32,129 nucleotides of DNA from Aquificaceae bacterium (GTDB taxonomy: Bacteria; Aquificota; Aquificia; Aquificales; Aquificaceae), in NCBI GenBank assembly GCA_015490105.1, contig WFYK01000182.1, positions 1 to 32,129 of the forward strand, read 5' to 3'. The position numbers and the translations under genes are program-made. The notes beneath the pieces are model-generated. The model was given only the letters and a program-made list of their open reading frames with translations, made no database searches and was not told the DNA's origin. This document shows positions 1 through 7,486 of the stretch, one piece after another. The stretch's first letter is position 1, and each line of letters starts with the position of its first letter.

Positions 1-494
1 TAGCTATGGTTTTTCAAGAGCCCTCCGCATATTTGGATCCTCTCTTCAGCGTGGGTCTTCAGGTTATGGAAACCTATGAGGCACATATGGGCAAAGAAGG
101 AGCCTACGAGAGATCTATAGAAGCGTTAAGGAAGGCGGGTATACCCGACGCACAGGACCGTTTTTATATGTTCCCGCACCAGCTTTCCGGAGGATTAAAG
201 CAGCGGGTTTGCATAGCATCCGCTATAGTTTGTTCACCAAAAGTTCTTTTGGCGGACGAACCTACCACCGCTTTGGACGTTTCGGTTCAAAAGAGGATCC
301 TTCACCTCTTCAGGAAGCTAAAAGAGGATGGAAGATCCATAATTTTGGTTACCCACGACTTTGGCGTAGTCGCGGAGATAGCGGACAGAGTATTGGTTCT
401 AAGAGAGGGAAGGGTGGTTGAAGAAGGTAACGTTTTCGAGATATTTGATTCCCCCAAACATCCTTATACCCGTGAGCTTCTCTCCGCCTTGTAG
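1..494 (+). CDS. Oligopeptide/dipeptide ABC transporter ATP-binding protein (5' truncated by window edge)
   Basis: ATPase subunit that powers import of peptides or similar solutes at the inner membrane. The window holds only the last two thirds: the reading frame is open from the first base and the gene begins upstream, so the ATG at 6 is internal. Visible in order are the Q-loop (VFQEPSAYLDP), the ABC signature LSGGLKQRV, Walker B (VLLADEPTTALD) and the switch histidine (LVTHD). The C-terminal HPYTRELL is the tail motif typical of the DppD/OppD branch of peptide importers. Walker A must lie outside the window. The stop codon is 17 bases before the next gene, which may share the transcript. 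The family is clear; the substrate (peptide, nickel, other) cannot be told from this part. Confidence 0.9.
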   Translation, partial: AMVFQEPSAYLDPLFSVGLQVMETYEAHMGKEGAYERSIEALRKAGIPDAQDRFYMFPHQLSGGLKQRVCIASAIVCSPKVLLADEPTTALDVSVQKRILHLFRKLKEDGRSIILVTHDFGVVAEIADRVLVLREGRVVEEGNVFEIFDSPKHPYTRELLSAL

Positions 495-511
495 TAATAT
501 TTAGGGCTACT

Positions 512-1423
512 ATGAGGTGGGTAAATCTTAGGCGTTTTAAGATAAAGGTTTTCGGGAAACCCGCGAAGATTCTGATGAAAGGTATGACCGCTCCCGAAGA
601 GCATACTCACTTTCTTCACAGCCTTCTCACGAACAATATAAAGGCTTTGGAGGTAGGCAGGTTTAACTATAACCTCTGGCTCAGACAAAACGGACAGCCC
701 GTAGGTGACTTCTTCGTATACAGATTTAAGGATCACTTCTTGCTGGATACAGAAAAACCCGCACAAGAGGTGATTCAAGAATTTGAAAAGCTCAAGCTCT
801 CCCTGAAAGTATACTTCGAAGACCTTAGCTCAGATCACATCTTTCTCTTCGGTGAGGGAGCGAAGGATTTTGTAAAAGACCTTGTAGGGGAAGTCCCGCA
901 GGAGATGAGTTTCGTTCAAAAGGATGGTCTGATAGTGTCTAACAATCCCTTGAGGATCAGAGAAGAAGGGTTCGATCTGTTCGGCGATCTGACTTCTCTG
1001 AAGGGCAAACTTACCGAAAAAGATCAAGTTTCCCAAGAGGAGTTTGAACACCTGCGGATAGAAAGGATAGTCCCGAGGATAGGAAAAGATCTCAGAGCGG
1101 GTTTTTCTCCTTTGGAGGCTTGCGTTCTCAAATACGCTATAGATATGAACAAGGGCTGTTACGTGGGCCAAGAGGCAATAGCGAGAGTCTACTTCAGAGG
1201 TAGAACTCCGAGGGTTTTGGCTCTCTTTGAGATAGAAGGCAAAGCGGTGGAGGGTGAGGATATATTGGCACAAGGGAAGAAAGTGGGAACGATAACTTCT
1301 GTGAGTCCCTTAGGGAAACTTGCCCTCGGATACATACTCAGAGCCAACGCAAAAAAGGGAGAAGAGTTTGGTCTCTCCGAAGGAAAGGCTGTCTTGGAAA
1401 AGACCTGTGAAGAGGTTTCCTGA
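512..1423 (+). CDS. ygfZ: YgfZ/GcvT-like folate-binding protein (Fe-S cluster repair/maintenance)
   Basis: Member of the YgfZ/CAF17 family, related to the GcvT aminomethyltransferase and linked to tetrahydrofolate-dependent maintenance of certain Fe-S enzymes. The family signature KGCYVGQE is present with its cysteine at residue 216, followed by R-x5-RTPRVL. Length of 303 residues suits the family. No strong Shine-Dalgarno precedes the ATG, but TAATAT at 495-500 lies 11 bases upstream, so a near-leaderless start from a -10 box is possible. It is followed by mrp and a cysteine-desulfurase homologue, which strengthens the Fe-S assignment. A GcvT role is unlikely because the protein is shorter and carries the YgfZ cysteine motif. 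Confidence 0.85.
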   Translation: MRWVNLRRFKIKVFGKPAKILMKGMTAPEEHTHFLHSLLTNNIKALEVGRFNYNLWLRQNGQPVGDFFVYRFKDHFLLDTEKPAQEVIQEFEKLKLSLKVYFEDLSSDHIFLFGEGAKDFVKDLVGEVPQEMSFVQKDGLIVSNNPLRIREEGFDLFGDLTSLKGKLTEKDQVSQEEFEHLRIERIVPRIGKDLRAGFSPLEACVLKYAIDMNKGCYVGQEAIARVYFRGRTPRVLALFEIEGKAVEGEDILAQGKKVGTITSVSPLGKLALGYILRANAKKGEEFGLSEGKAVLEKTCEEVS

Positions 1424-1482
1424 CACAACTCATCACTAAAAAAACATTACTGCGATATCTTTTTTTCACAGGAGGAAGGAAA

Positions 1483-2547
1483 ATGGCGGTAAAAGACATA
1501 ATGGACGCACTCAAAAACGAAAGCCTCCAAGATATAGGACTCGATAAGAACCTTGCACAGCTCGTGAAGGATATAAAGCTCGTAGGTGAGGAGCTCAACG
1601 TTCTTTTGGAGCTTCCCAAAGCGGGTTTGGAAGATGTTTTAAGAACTAAGTTAGAGCAAGCCCTCTCAGAAGTTAAAGAGGTAAAGAGAATAAACGTTAG
1701 GTTCTCAAAGACCCCGGATCAGAGCGCACCCTCTCAGCAGAAGCCTCAGATACCCTTACAACAACCTATGTTTACCAAGAGGAAAGTCCCCGGCGTAAGA
1801 CACATAGTGGTCGTAGGAAGCGGAAAAGGAGGAGTGGGGAAGTCTACCGTCTCCGCTAACTTGGCTCTCGCCTTAAAGAAGATCGGCTACAAGGTAGGTC
1901 TCTTGGATGCGGACATATACGGGCCCAGTATACCTACCATGCTCGGCCTAAAAGGTCAGAGGGTTACCGTAAACGAGCGTAACAAGATAGTCCCTGCGGA
2001 AAAGTTCGATATGAAGGTTCTCTCTATAGGCTTTATGCTTCCTTCGGAAGACACACCCGTTATCTGGCGCGGACCCATGCTCATGAAGGCACTTACCCAA
2101 TTCCTCTTTGACGTTGAGTGGGGTGATCTTGATTTCCTCGTTATGGATCTTCCTCCCGGAACCGGAGATGTTCAGCTTACACTAGCTCAGAACGTGGAGA
2201 TATCAGGGGCTATAGTGGTTACAACACCTCAGGACGTTGCTCTCGCGGACGTTAGAAAGGCCACTTCTATGTTCAAGGAAGTTCAAATACCCGTTTTAGG
2301 TGTTGTTGAAAACATGGCCTACTTCGTGTGTCCCGAAACGGGCAAGCGCTACTACATATTCGGAAAGGGCAGAACAGCGGAATTTGCTGCCGCATACAAC
2401 CTTAAGATCCTCGGCTCTATACCTATAGATCCTGAGGTAGCGGAAAGATCCGATCAAGGAGAGCCCGTGGTAGTAAGCAGGCCTGATTCGGAGGTTAGCA
2501 GGGCTTTTATAGGTATTGCAAAGCTGGTTGCTCAACAATTAGGATGA
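1483..2547 (+). CDS. mrp: Mrp/ApbC/Nbp35-family P-loop ATPase, Fe-S carrier homologue
   Basis: P-loop ATPase of the Mrp/ApbC family, which binds and delivers [4Fe-4S] clusters. Residues 1-75 match a reduced MIP18/DUF59-type domain; residues 76-100 form a Pro/Gln-rich linker; the ATPase domain follows with the deviant Walker A GSGKGGVGKST (112-122), the D-A-D-IYGPS motif and DLPPGTGD. Odd point: the family's cluster-bridging C-x-x-C is here CPET (Cys283, Thr286), and Cys283 is the only cysteine in the whole 354-residue protein. GGAGGAAGG at 1471-1479 sets the ATG start. It lies 13 bases upstream of the cysteine-desulfurase homologue, so the two are co-transcribed in all likelihood. Family assignment is firm; retention of cluster binding is in doubt. 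Confidence 0.9.
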   Translation: MAVKDIMDALKNESLQDIGLDKNLAQLVKDIKLVGEELNVLLELPKAGLEDVLRTKLEQALSEVKEVKRINVRFSKTPDQSAPSQQKPQIPLQQPMFTKRKVPGVRHIVVVGSGKGGVGKSTVSANLALALKKIGYKVGLLDADIYGPSIPTMLGLKGQRVTVNERNKIVPAEKFDMKVLSIGFMLPSEDTPVIWRGPMLMKALTQFLFDVEWGDLDFLVMDLPPGTGDVQLTLAQNVEISGAIVVTTPQDVALADVRKATSMFKEVQIPVLGVVENMAYFVCPETGKRYYIFGKGRTAEFAAAYNLKILGSIPIDPEVAERSDQGEPVVVSRPDSEVSRAFIGIAKLVAQQLG

Positions 2548-2560
2548 GGAGGTAAGAGGA

Positions 2561-3781
2561 ATGTTTGCAAAAAAAGCGGGTCAAAGGGTTGTTTATTTGG
2601 ACCACATAGCAACTACCCCCGTAGCGGAGGAAGTTTTAGAAGCAATGCTCCCTTACTTTAGGGAGCGCTTTGGAAACCCCACATCCCTTCACAGCTTCGG
2701 CCAAGAAACGAAGAAGGCCATCAACGAAGCTCGTGAGAAGATAGCAGCTCTCATTAACGCTAACACACCTGAGGAGATAATCTTTACTTCCGGCGGAATA
2801 GAGGCCAACAACCTCGCTATAAAGGGTATAGCAAGTGCTTACAAGAAGAGAGGAAGACACATAGTCACCACCGAGATAGAGCACCACTCTATACTCCACC
2901 CCTGCAAAACCTTGGAAAGGGAAGGTTGGGAGGTGACCTACCTGAAACCTGACAAATACGGGCTTATAGATCCCGAACAGGTAAGGGAAGCTGTAAGGAA
3001 GGATACCGTTCTCGTTTCCATAGGACACTCCAACAGGGAGATAGGGACAATTCAAAACATAAAGGAGCTCGTCCAAGCTGCTAAGGAGAAAAACCCCAAG
3101 GTTATCTTCCACACGGATGCCGCACCTACCCTGGGACACTACCCTGTGGATCTGAAAGAGTGGGGGGTTGATGCAGCTTCTTTCACAGCCCACCTGATGT
3201 ATGGACCTAAAGGCGTCGGTGCCCTTTGGACGAGAAAAGGGGTTAAGGTAAAGCCTCTTATAGAGGGCGGAACACAAGAAAGGGGAGTAAGAGCTGGAAC
3301 GGAGAACGTTCCCGGGATAGTGGGTTTCGGTGCAGCGGCGGAGCTCACGATGAAAGAGCTTCAAGACAGGATGGAGAGGCTATCCCGCTACAGGGATCGC
3401 CTAAGACAGGCAATAGAGGAGAAACTCGAATACATAGAGTTTACGGGGCATCCGACCCAGAGACTGCCTCACCATCTTTCCCTGATAGTTCACTTTATCG
3501 AAGGAGAAGCTATGCTTTTAAGATGTGACCTTATGGGAATAGAAACGGCTTCAGGTTCAGCCTGTGTATCCTTGGCTCTCAAGCAGTCTCACGTTCTCTT
3601 CGCTATAGGTGTTCCTAAGGAGGTATCCAACGGATCTATCGTCTTTAGTTTCGGAAGGGATAATACGGACGAAGACGTAGACTACGTTGCGGAAGAGTTC
3701 CCTAAGATCGTTAACTGGCTCAGAAGCCTCTCACCTTTCAACCCCGAAAACTGGGAAAAATACGTCAAGTCAAGAGAGTAA
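2561..3781 (+). CDS. Cysteine desulfurase (IscS/NifS) homologue lacking the PLP lysine; probable pseudoenzyme
   Basis: Full-length 406-residue fold-type I aminotransferase-like protein that aligns end to end with IscS/NifS. The region that should read S-x-H-K-x-YGPKG is FTAHLMYGPKG, so Leu212 (codon CTG, 3194-3196) replaces the lysine that forms the Schiff base. By comparison with E. coli IscS other cofactor contacts are changed too: Thr76 to Ile80 (SGGIEANN), Asn155 to Arg159 (SNREIGT), Gln183 to Pro189 (DAAPTLG). The histidine of EHH (108), Asp186, His211 and the persulfide cysteine (ASGSACVS, Cys335) remain. The frame is intact, with a good ribosome site (GAGGTAAGAGG before ATG), which argues against a decaying gene. 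A. fulgidus IscS, known to lack this lysine, is a precedent. It follows mrp by 13 bases. Confidence 0.85.
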   Translation: MFAKKAGQRVVYLDHIATTPVAEEVLEAMLPYFRERFGNPTSLHSFGQETKKAINEAREKIAALINANTPEEIIFTSGGIEANNLAIKGIASAYKKRGRHIVTTEIEHHSILHPCKTLEREGWEVTYLKPDKYGLIDPEQVREAVRKDTVLVSIGHSNREIGTIQNIKELVQAAKEKNPKVIFHTDAAPTLGHYPVDLKEWGVDAASFTAHLMYGPKGVGALWTRKGVKVKPLIEGGTQERGVRAGTENVPGIVGFGAAAELTMKELQDRMERLSRYRDRLRQAIEEKLEYIEFTGHPTQRLPHHLSLIVHFIEGEAMLLRCDLMGIETASGSACVSLALKQSHVLFAIGVPKEVSNGSIVFSFGRDNTDEDVDYVAEEFPKIVNWLRSLSPFNPENWEKYVKSRE

Positions 3782-4441
3782 ACGCCTTAGCATATCCAAG
3801 GCCTTTTGGGAGGAGAGGAAACGGTTTTCGTTCCTCTCCCCTTTCCATATAACTTCTTCTATTTGCTCTTTGTCCTTGACGTAAACGCCGATATAAGTCA
3901 AACCTTCAGGTTTATCTTTCGTTCCTCCCGGTCCTGCTATACCCGTAACCGCTATCCCGCAGTCCGTCCTTAGGACGTTTTTAAGACCGTTTAGCATTTC
4001 CTTGCAGGTTTGGTAGGAAACCGCACCGAAGTTTTTCAAAGTCTCTTCTTTCACACCCAAGATCTCTTTCTTTAGATCGTTGCTGTAGACGATGAAACCA
4101 CCCACGAAGTAGGCCGAGCTCCCGGGGACGTTTACTATCCTCGAAGCTATCAATCCTCCGGTGCAACTCTCCGCAACACCGAGTGTGAGGCCCTTGTATT
4201 TGAGAGCCCTACCCACTACTACCTCCATGGGTTCGCCTTCCGCGGAGTAAACGTAGTCTCCAAGCTTCTCAAGTATGTAGCTTCTGTCTTCCTCTTTTTC
4301 CGGGTATATATCTACGCCTTCTGGTCCTTCTTCTAAAAAGAAACCAACACCTTTAAGTCTCTCCCTTATCTCTTTGATGGAAAGCCCGAAGGTCCTTATC
4401 CACCCCTCTTTGTAGCCTTCCCAAAGGATTATCCTCTTCAA
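3770..4441 (-). CDS. pncC: CinA C-terminal-domain protein (PncC-type NMN amidohydrolase)
   Basis: The C-terminal two thirds is the CinA/PncC domain, whose known activity is deamidation of nicotinamide mononucleotide in pyridine-nucleotide salvage. Key motifs are VAESCTGGLIASRI near residue 95 with its catalytic serine, GSSAYFVGGFIVYSN, and AVTGIAGPGG. The first 75 residues resemble the short linker domain found between the two halves of full CinA; the N-terminal MoCF-like domain is absent, hence 223 rather than about 410 residues. The start overlaps the stop of nuoJ by four bases (ATGA), so translation is coupled to the nuo genes, an unusual pairing that places NAD salvage beside an NADH/quinone oxidoreductase. 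Its 3' end overlaps the converging cysteine-desulfurase homologue by 12 bases. Confidence 0.85.
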   Translation of the reverse strand: MKRIILWEGYKEGWIRTFGLSIKEIRERLKGVGFFLEEGPEGVDIYPEKEEDRSYILEKLGDYVYSAEGEPMEVVVGRALKYKGLTLGVAESCTGGLIASRIVNVPGSSAYFVGGFIVYSNDLKKEILGVKEETLKNFGAVSYQTCKEMLNGLKNVLRTDCGIAVTGIAGPGGTKDKPEGLTYIGVYVKDKEQIEEVIWKGERNENRFLSSQKALDMLRRLLS

Positions 4442-4929
4442 GCCTCTTCCTTTCTCCCTAACAAGATAGCTCCTATCATAGCAACGAGCAGGATAACGGA
4501 GGCTACCTCAAAGGGAAAAAGGTAAGAGGTAAAAAGGGTTTTTCCAAGATCCCTTACGTTGTCCACTGTTTCCGCTTTGGGCTCGGCAAAGGAACCTTTC
4601 AGGATCATGTATCCCATCAGAACGAACGCTATCAAAACTACCGGAAGGCCTGCCAGGAGCTCCTTTTTGTAAATACCTTCAAAGCGCTTTACCTTCTCCC
4701 AAGGTATGGTTGTGATCACGAGAACGTAAAAAACCACGATAGCTACCGCGTATATGATCAGCTGAAGGCCTGCTAAAAGTTCAGCTCCTAAGCTGAGGAA
4801 AAGGCCCGCTATTGCCAGAACGGAAGATAGAAAGAAAAGTATAGAATGGACGGGATTTTTAACGAAAATAGCACCCAGCACGGAGACAATAAGCCACAGG
4901 GAGAGGATACCGAATATCAGCCACTCCAC
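4438..4929 (-). CDS. nuoJ: NADH-quinone oxidoreductase subunit J (proton-pumping arm of complex I)
   Basis: Hydrophobic complex I subunit with about five membrane segments. It keeps the family pattern NPVHSILFFLSSVLAIAGLF, then a charged/glycine-bearing third helix LQLIIYAVAIVVFYVLVITT (compare E. coli EIIVYAGAIMVLFVFVVMML). The frame is open to an ATG at 4974, but that would add 15 non-hydrophobic residues and overlap nuoI by 58 bases. A GTG at 4929 gives V-E-W-LIFGILSLW, which matches the usual NuoJ N-terminus, and is preceded by GGGGGAAG; it overlaps nuoI by only 13 bases, so it was chosen. nuoK-N do not follow; the next gene is the CinA-like gene. Confidence 0.88.
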   Translation of the reverse strand: MEWLIFGILSLWLIVSVLGAIFVKNPVHSILFFLSSVLAIAGLFLSLGAELLAGLQLIIYAVAIVVFYVLVITTIPWEKVKRFEGIYKKELLAGLPVVLIAFVLMGYMILKGSFAEPKAETVDNVRDLGKTLFTSYLFPFEVASVILLVAMIGAILLGRKEEA

Positions 4930-5522
4930 TGGATCTTCCCCCAGAGTTTTTCCCTCTCCTCGTCCCTCGGCCATATTCTGTCGGGTTCGTCTCCCCTCCT
5001 GTTTTTAAAGTCTATGGCGTTAGCTTCAAGATCATTCATTCTCAGAACCTCATCCCTCCTTGAGTATCCCGCAAGTTCGTAGAGATCTGTCATAGTAAGG
5101 CATCCCACAGGGCAAGCGTCCACACAAAGACCGCAGAATAGACAGTTAAGAAGGTTCATATCGAAACGAACAACCTTTTTGGATCCGTCGGGCATCTGAA
5201 CCGCTTCTATCCTAAACAGCGTTGGCATAGGGCAGGCGGTCTGACACATGTAGCAGGCTACACACCTGCTCTTTCCCTTTTCGTAGCTCATAAACTTCTC
5301 TATGGCCTTCAGCGAGTCAGGTTCGGTTCCGTCCCAGACGAAGTGCCCGTGAGCACCCCTGAAACGCTTGGGAGGGGTTAGTTTCTCTTTTGGGTATTCG
5401 GTCGTTATGGGTGTTCTGAAGAGGTTTTTCAAGGTTACGGACAAGCCCTTCAGGAAATCTATAAAAAATACAGCTTCAAAAATGCTTAAAAAGTCCTTCC
5501 TGCGTAACCTTCTTATCTTCAT
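4917..5522 (-). CDS. nuoI: NADH-quinone oxidoreductase subunit I (8Fe ferredoxin-type)
   Basis: Peripheral-arm subunit of complex I carrying clusters N6a and N6b, which pass electrons towards the quinone site. Two C-x2-C-x2-C-x3-C-P motifs are seen: Cys87/90/93/97 (CVACYMCQTACP) and Cys127/130/133/137 (CLFCGLCVDACP). The N-terminal 20-35 residues form the amphipathic membrane-anchoring helix usual for this subunit, and the C-terminal tail after the second motif is long. Total 201 residues. A strong ribosome site (AGGAGGCGAGG) sits right before the ATG. It lies 22 bases after rdgB and overlaps the start of nuoJ. Only subunits I and J are here, so the remaining nuo genes must be elsewhere. Confidence 0.92.
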   Translation of the reverse strand: MKIRRLRRKDFLSIFEAVFFIDFLKGLSVTLKNLFRTPITTEYPKEKLTPPKRFRGAHGHFVWDGTEPDSLKAIEKFMSYEKGKSRCVACYMCQTACPMPTLFRIEAVQMPDGSKKVVRFDMNLLNCLFCGLCVDACPVGCLTMTDLYELAGYSRRDEVLRMNDLEANAIDFKNRRGDEPDRIWPRDEEREKLWGKIQWSG

Positions 5523-5544
5523 TCCTCGCCTCCTGAAAAGGCTA

Positions 5545-6141
5545 CTAATATCTTAACACCCTGATCAGGTTTTCAAGTGCCTTTCCCCTATGGGAGATGG
5601 CATTTTTCTCTTCGGGAGAGAGCTGGGCCATAGTCCTGTCGTAGCCTTCGGGGATGAAGACAGGATCGTAACCGAAACCGCCTTCTCCGGCGGGCTCCTC
5701 CGCTATGGTGCCCTTGCACTCTCCAAAGGCAAAAAGCCCCCCTTGTCCTTTATAAACAACAACGCACGCTACGAACCTGGCACTTCTGTCCTTTACACCT
5801 TCCAAGAGTCTTAAGAGTTTCCTAAGATTTGCCTTGTCCTCGGAAGGTGTAGGATCTTCGTAGCCTCCTATCTCTTTCAGAGAATAGAACCTGCTCGAAT
5901 ATACACCCGGATAGCCGTTCAAGGCTTTAACTTCAAGTCCCGAATCGTCCGCAAGGGTGGGAAGGCCAAACTCCTCGTAGTAAGCTTTGGCTTTTAGGTA
6001 TGCGTTCTCAAGGAAGGTTCTACCTGTTTCTTCAACCTTCAATTTTCTATCAGGAACCTCTATTTGGAAACCGTATTTTTCGAGGATCTCTTTGATCTCT
6101 TTGATCTTCCCCGGATTAGACGTGGCGAGGAGTATTCTCAT
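5545..6141 (-). CDS. rdgB: Non-canonical purine NTP pyrophosphatase (XTP/dITP diphosphatase, RdgB/HAM1)
   Basis: House-cleaning enzyme that hydrolyses dITP, XTP and related purine triphosphates to monophosphates, keeping deaminated bases out of nucleic acids. Motifs: LLATSNPGKIKEIKEIL at the N-terminus, the metal-binding LADDSGLEV near residue 65, GYPGVYSSRF, GFGYDPVFIPEG, and the C-terminal SHRGKAL. Length of 198 residues is standard. The ATG overlaps the stop of the upstream small gene (ATGA at 6141-6138), so translational coupling is likely. Assignment is secure. Confidence 0.95.
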   Translation of the reverse strand: MRILLATSNPGKIKEIKEILEKYGFQIEVPDRKLKVEETGRTFLENAYLKAKAYYEEFGLPTLADDSGLEVKALNGYPGVYSSRFYSLKEIGGYEDPTPSEDKANLRKLLRLLEGVKDRSARFVACVVVYKGQGGLFAFGECKGTIAEEPAGEGGFGYDPVFIPEGYDRTMAQLSPEEKNAISHRGKALENLIRVLRY

Positions 6142-6365
6142 CCTTCCATTTCGTTCACCGTCGCACCGTCTATGAGTCCTTCCTCAACAGCTAAGTATAT
6201 CTCTTCAAGATCTTCATCGGAAGGCCTCTTACCCTTCAAAACCTGCCTTATGAACTCTTCTACCACGCGCTCGACTACCTCTTGATCTATCTCGTCAACG
6301 TGTATCTCATCCCTTTCGGACACAAACCTTCCGAACTGAACCGCAAGTTCGCTGATGTTTTCCAT
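6138..6365 (-). CDS. Small acidic protein of unknown function
   Basis: A 75-residue, strongly acidic protein, mostly predicted helix, with no cysteines and no signal or membrane segment. I do not recognise the family. The start was set at the ATG at 6365 because AGGAGG at 6379-6374 is 8 bases upstream; a TTG at 6371 in the same frame would leave only 2 bases. Its stop overlaps the rdgB start by four bases and the reading frame has the codon habits of its neighbours, so it is very likely a real gene translated together with rdgB. A regulatory or partner role for the nucleotide pyrophosphatase is conceivable but only by position. Confidence 0.7.
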   Translation of the reverse strand: MENISELAVQFGRFVSERDEIHVDEIDQEVVERVVEEFIRQVLKGKRPSDEDLEEIYLAVEEGLIDGATVNEMEG

Positions 6366-6409
6366 CCGCAAAACCTCCTGAAGGATTTTCCGTCAAAGAA
6401 GTTAACCTG

Positions 6410-7483
6410 CTACCCCTGATCGCCTATGACGGAGACCCTCCTTTCGTAAACCTTAAAGAGGGTCAAAAGTATGGAGAAGATTATCGGTCCTAAGAATAGT
6501 CCTATGAAACCGAACTTGAGCAAACCTCCTATGGTGGCAAAAAAGAGGATAACGTAGGGAACCTCTACACCTTGCTTTATAATCAGAGGCCTGATGAAGT
6601 TATCCACCGTGGATATGAGCGTCATACCCCAAATACCCAAAAAGAGGGCCTTCCAAAGGTCGTCCGTGAAGAAGGTGTAAACCGCCAACGGAAACCAAAC
6701 CGCGGATGCTCCAAAAGGCGGGATAAACGCTGCGAAGAAAGTTGCCAAACTCCACAAAAGCGCGTAGCTGATTCCCACTATCGAATAGGCTATGTAGGCC
6801 AAAACGGCCTGAACGAAGGCGGTTCCTACCGATCCGTAAACTACCGCAAGGATCGTCCTGTAGATACTGCTGAAGAGGTCCTCCACTACGTCTTCCTCTA
6901 AGGGTATTGCTCTTTTAAGCCTATCAACTAAGGAAGGGCCGTCTCTGAGGACGAAAAATAAGGTCAGCACGAAAACGAATATGTAAAAGATGTTCCTTCC
7001 CGCACTGAAGGCCATCTGTCCCAAGCGGTCCCCTAAAAAGCCCATGATGTTGTTGAGGGAATTTGCTAAAAATCCTCTGAGTTCTTTACTTTGAAGGAAA
7101 TCCAAAACCGGATCGAGGGTTTTTACATGATCCCTTATCAGGGGTAGATCCCTAAGAGTATTGATGAGGTCTCTGTAGCTGTGTTCTTGGAAGTATCTGA
7201 CCAAAAAGCGGGATATGTCAAGCGCTTGATCTATCACCAGAACGCTTACCACAAGTGCGGGGATAACCATAAAGAGGACCACAAGGGTTGTAGTGATGAG
7301 GGAAGCCAACCAGCGTCTTTTACAGATCCTACAAAGAAGCCCTTGGAGGGGCATTATTACCGTTCCTATAACTATCGCCCACAGGATAGGTATAAGGAAA
7401 GGCATTATGAGATTGAGGGAGATGAGTCCGAAGAAGGCAAAGGTAAGCAAGAAAAAGGCAAAGTGAACCCTTTTCCTATCCAT
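6410..7483 (-). CDS. AI-2E family transporter (PerM/YdiK/UPF0118 permease)
   Basis: Inner-membrane protein of 357 residues with seven or eight hydrophobic segments: two near the N-terminus (residues 8-60), one at about 65-90, a long soluble stretch at 90-150, and a cluster in the C-terminal half. The pattern FFVLRDGPSLVDRLKRAIPL followed by a stretch on VYGSVGTAFVQAVLAYI, and a C-terminal SFIPPFG-like AAFIPPFGASAVWFP, is characteristic of this family, whose members export autoinducer-2 or act in Na+/H+ antiport. Substrate cannot be inferred here. It begins 3 bases after hslV, without a clear ribosome site of its own, so it depends on the hslV transcript. Confidence 0.85.
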   Translation of the reverse strand: MDRKRVHFAFFLLTFAFFGLISLNLIMPFLIPILWAIVIGTVIMPLQGLLCRICKRRWLASLITTTLVVLFMVIPALVVSVLVIDQALDISRFLVRYFQEHSYRDLINTLRDLPLIRDHVKTLDPVLDFLQSKELRGFLANSLNNIMGFLGDRLGQMAFSAGRNIFYIFVFVLTLFFVLRDGPSLVDRLKRAIPLEEDVVEDLFSSIYRTILAVVYGSVGTAFVQAVLAYIAYSIVGISYALLWSLATFFAAFIPPFGASAVWFPLAVYTFFTDDLWKALFLGIWGMTLISTVDNFIRPLIIKQGVEVPYVILFFATIGGLLKFGFIGLFLGPIIFSILLTLFKVYERRVSVIGDQG

Positions 7484-7486
7484 GTT

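Noticed and set aside
1424..1482. Possible terminator or promoter in the ygfZ-mrp gap (T-rich run)
   Set aside because: No stable hairpin before the T run and no convincing -35/-10 pair; left unassigned.
2636..3364. 242-codon antisense frame opposite the cysteine-desulfurase homologue
   Set aside because: Shadow of a real conserved gene, with no start signal or recognisable motif.
4930..4974. Upstream ATG start for nuoJ
   Set aside because: Gives a 58-base overlap with nuoI and a charged non-family N-terminus; the GTG at 4929 fits the NuoJ pattern.
6366..6371. TTG start of the small acidic gene
   Set aside because: Only two bases from AGGAGG; the ATG at 6365 has proper spacing.
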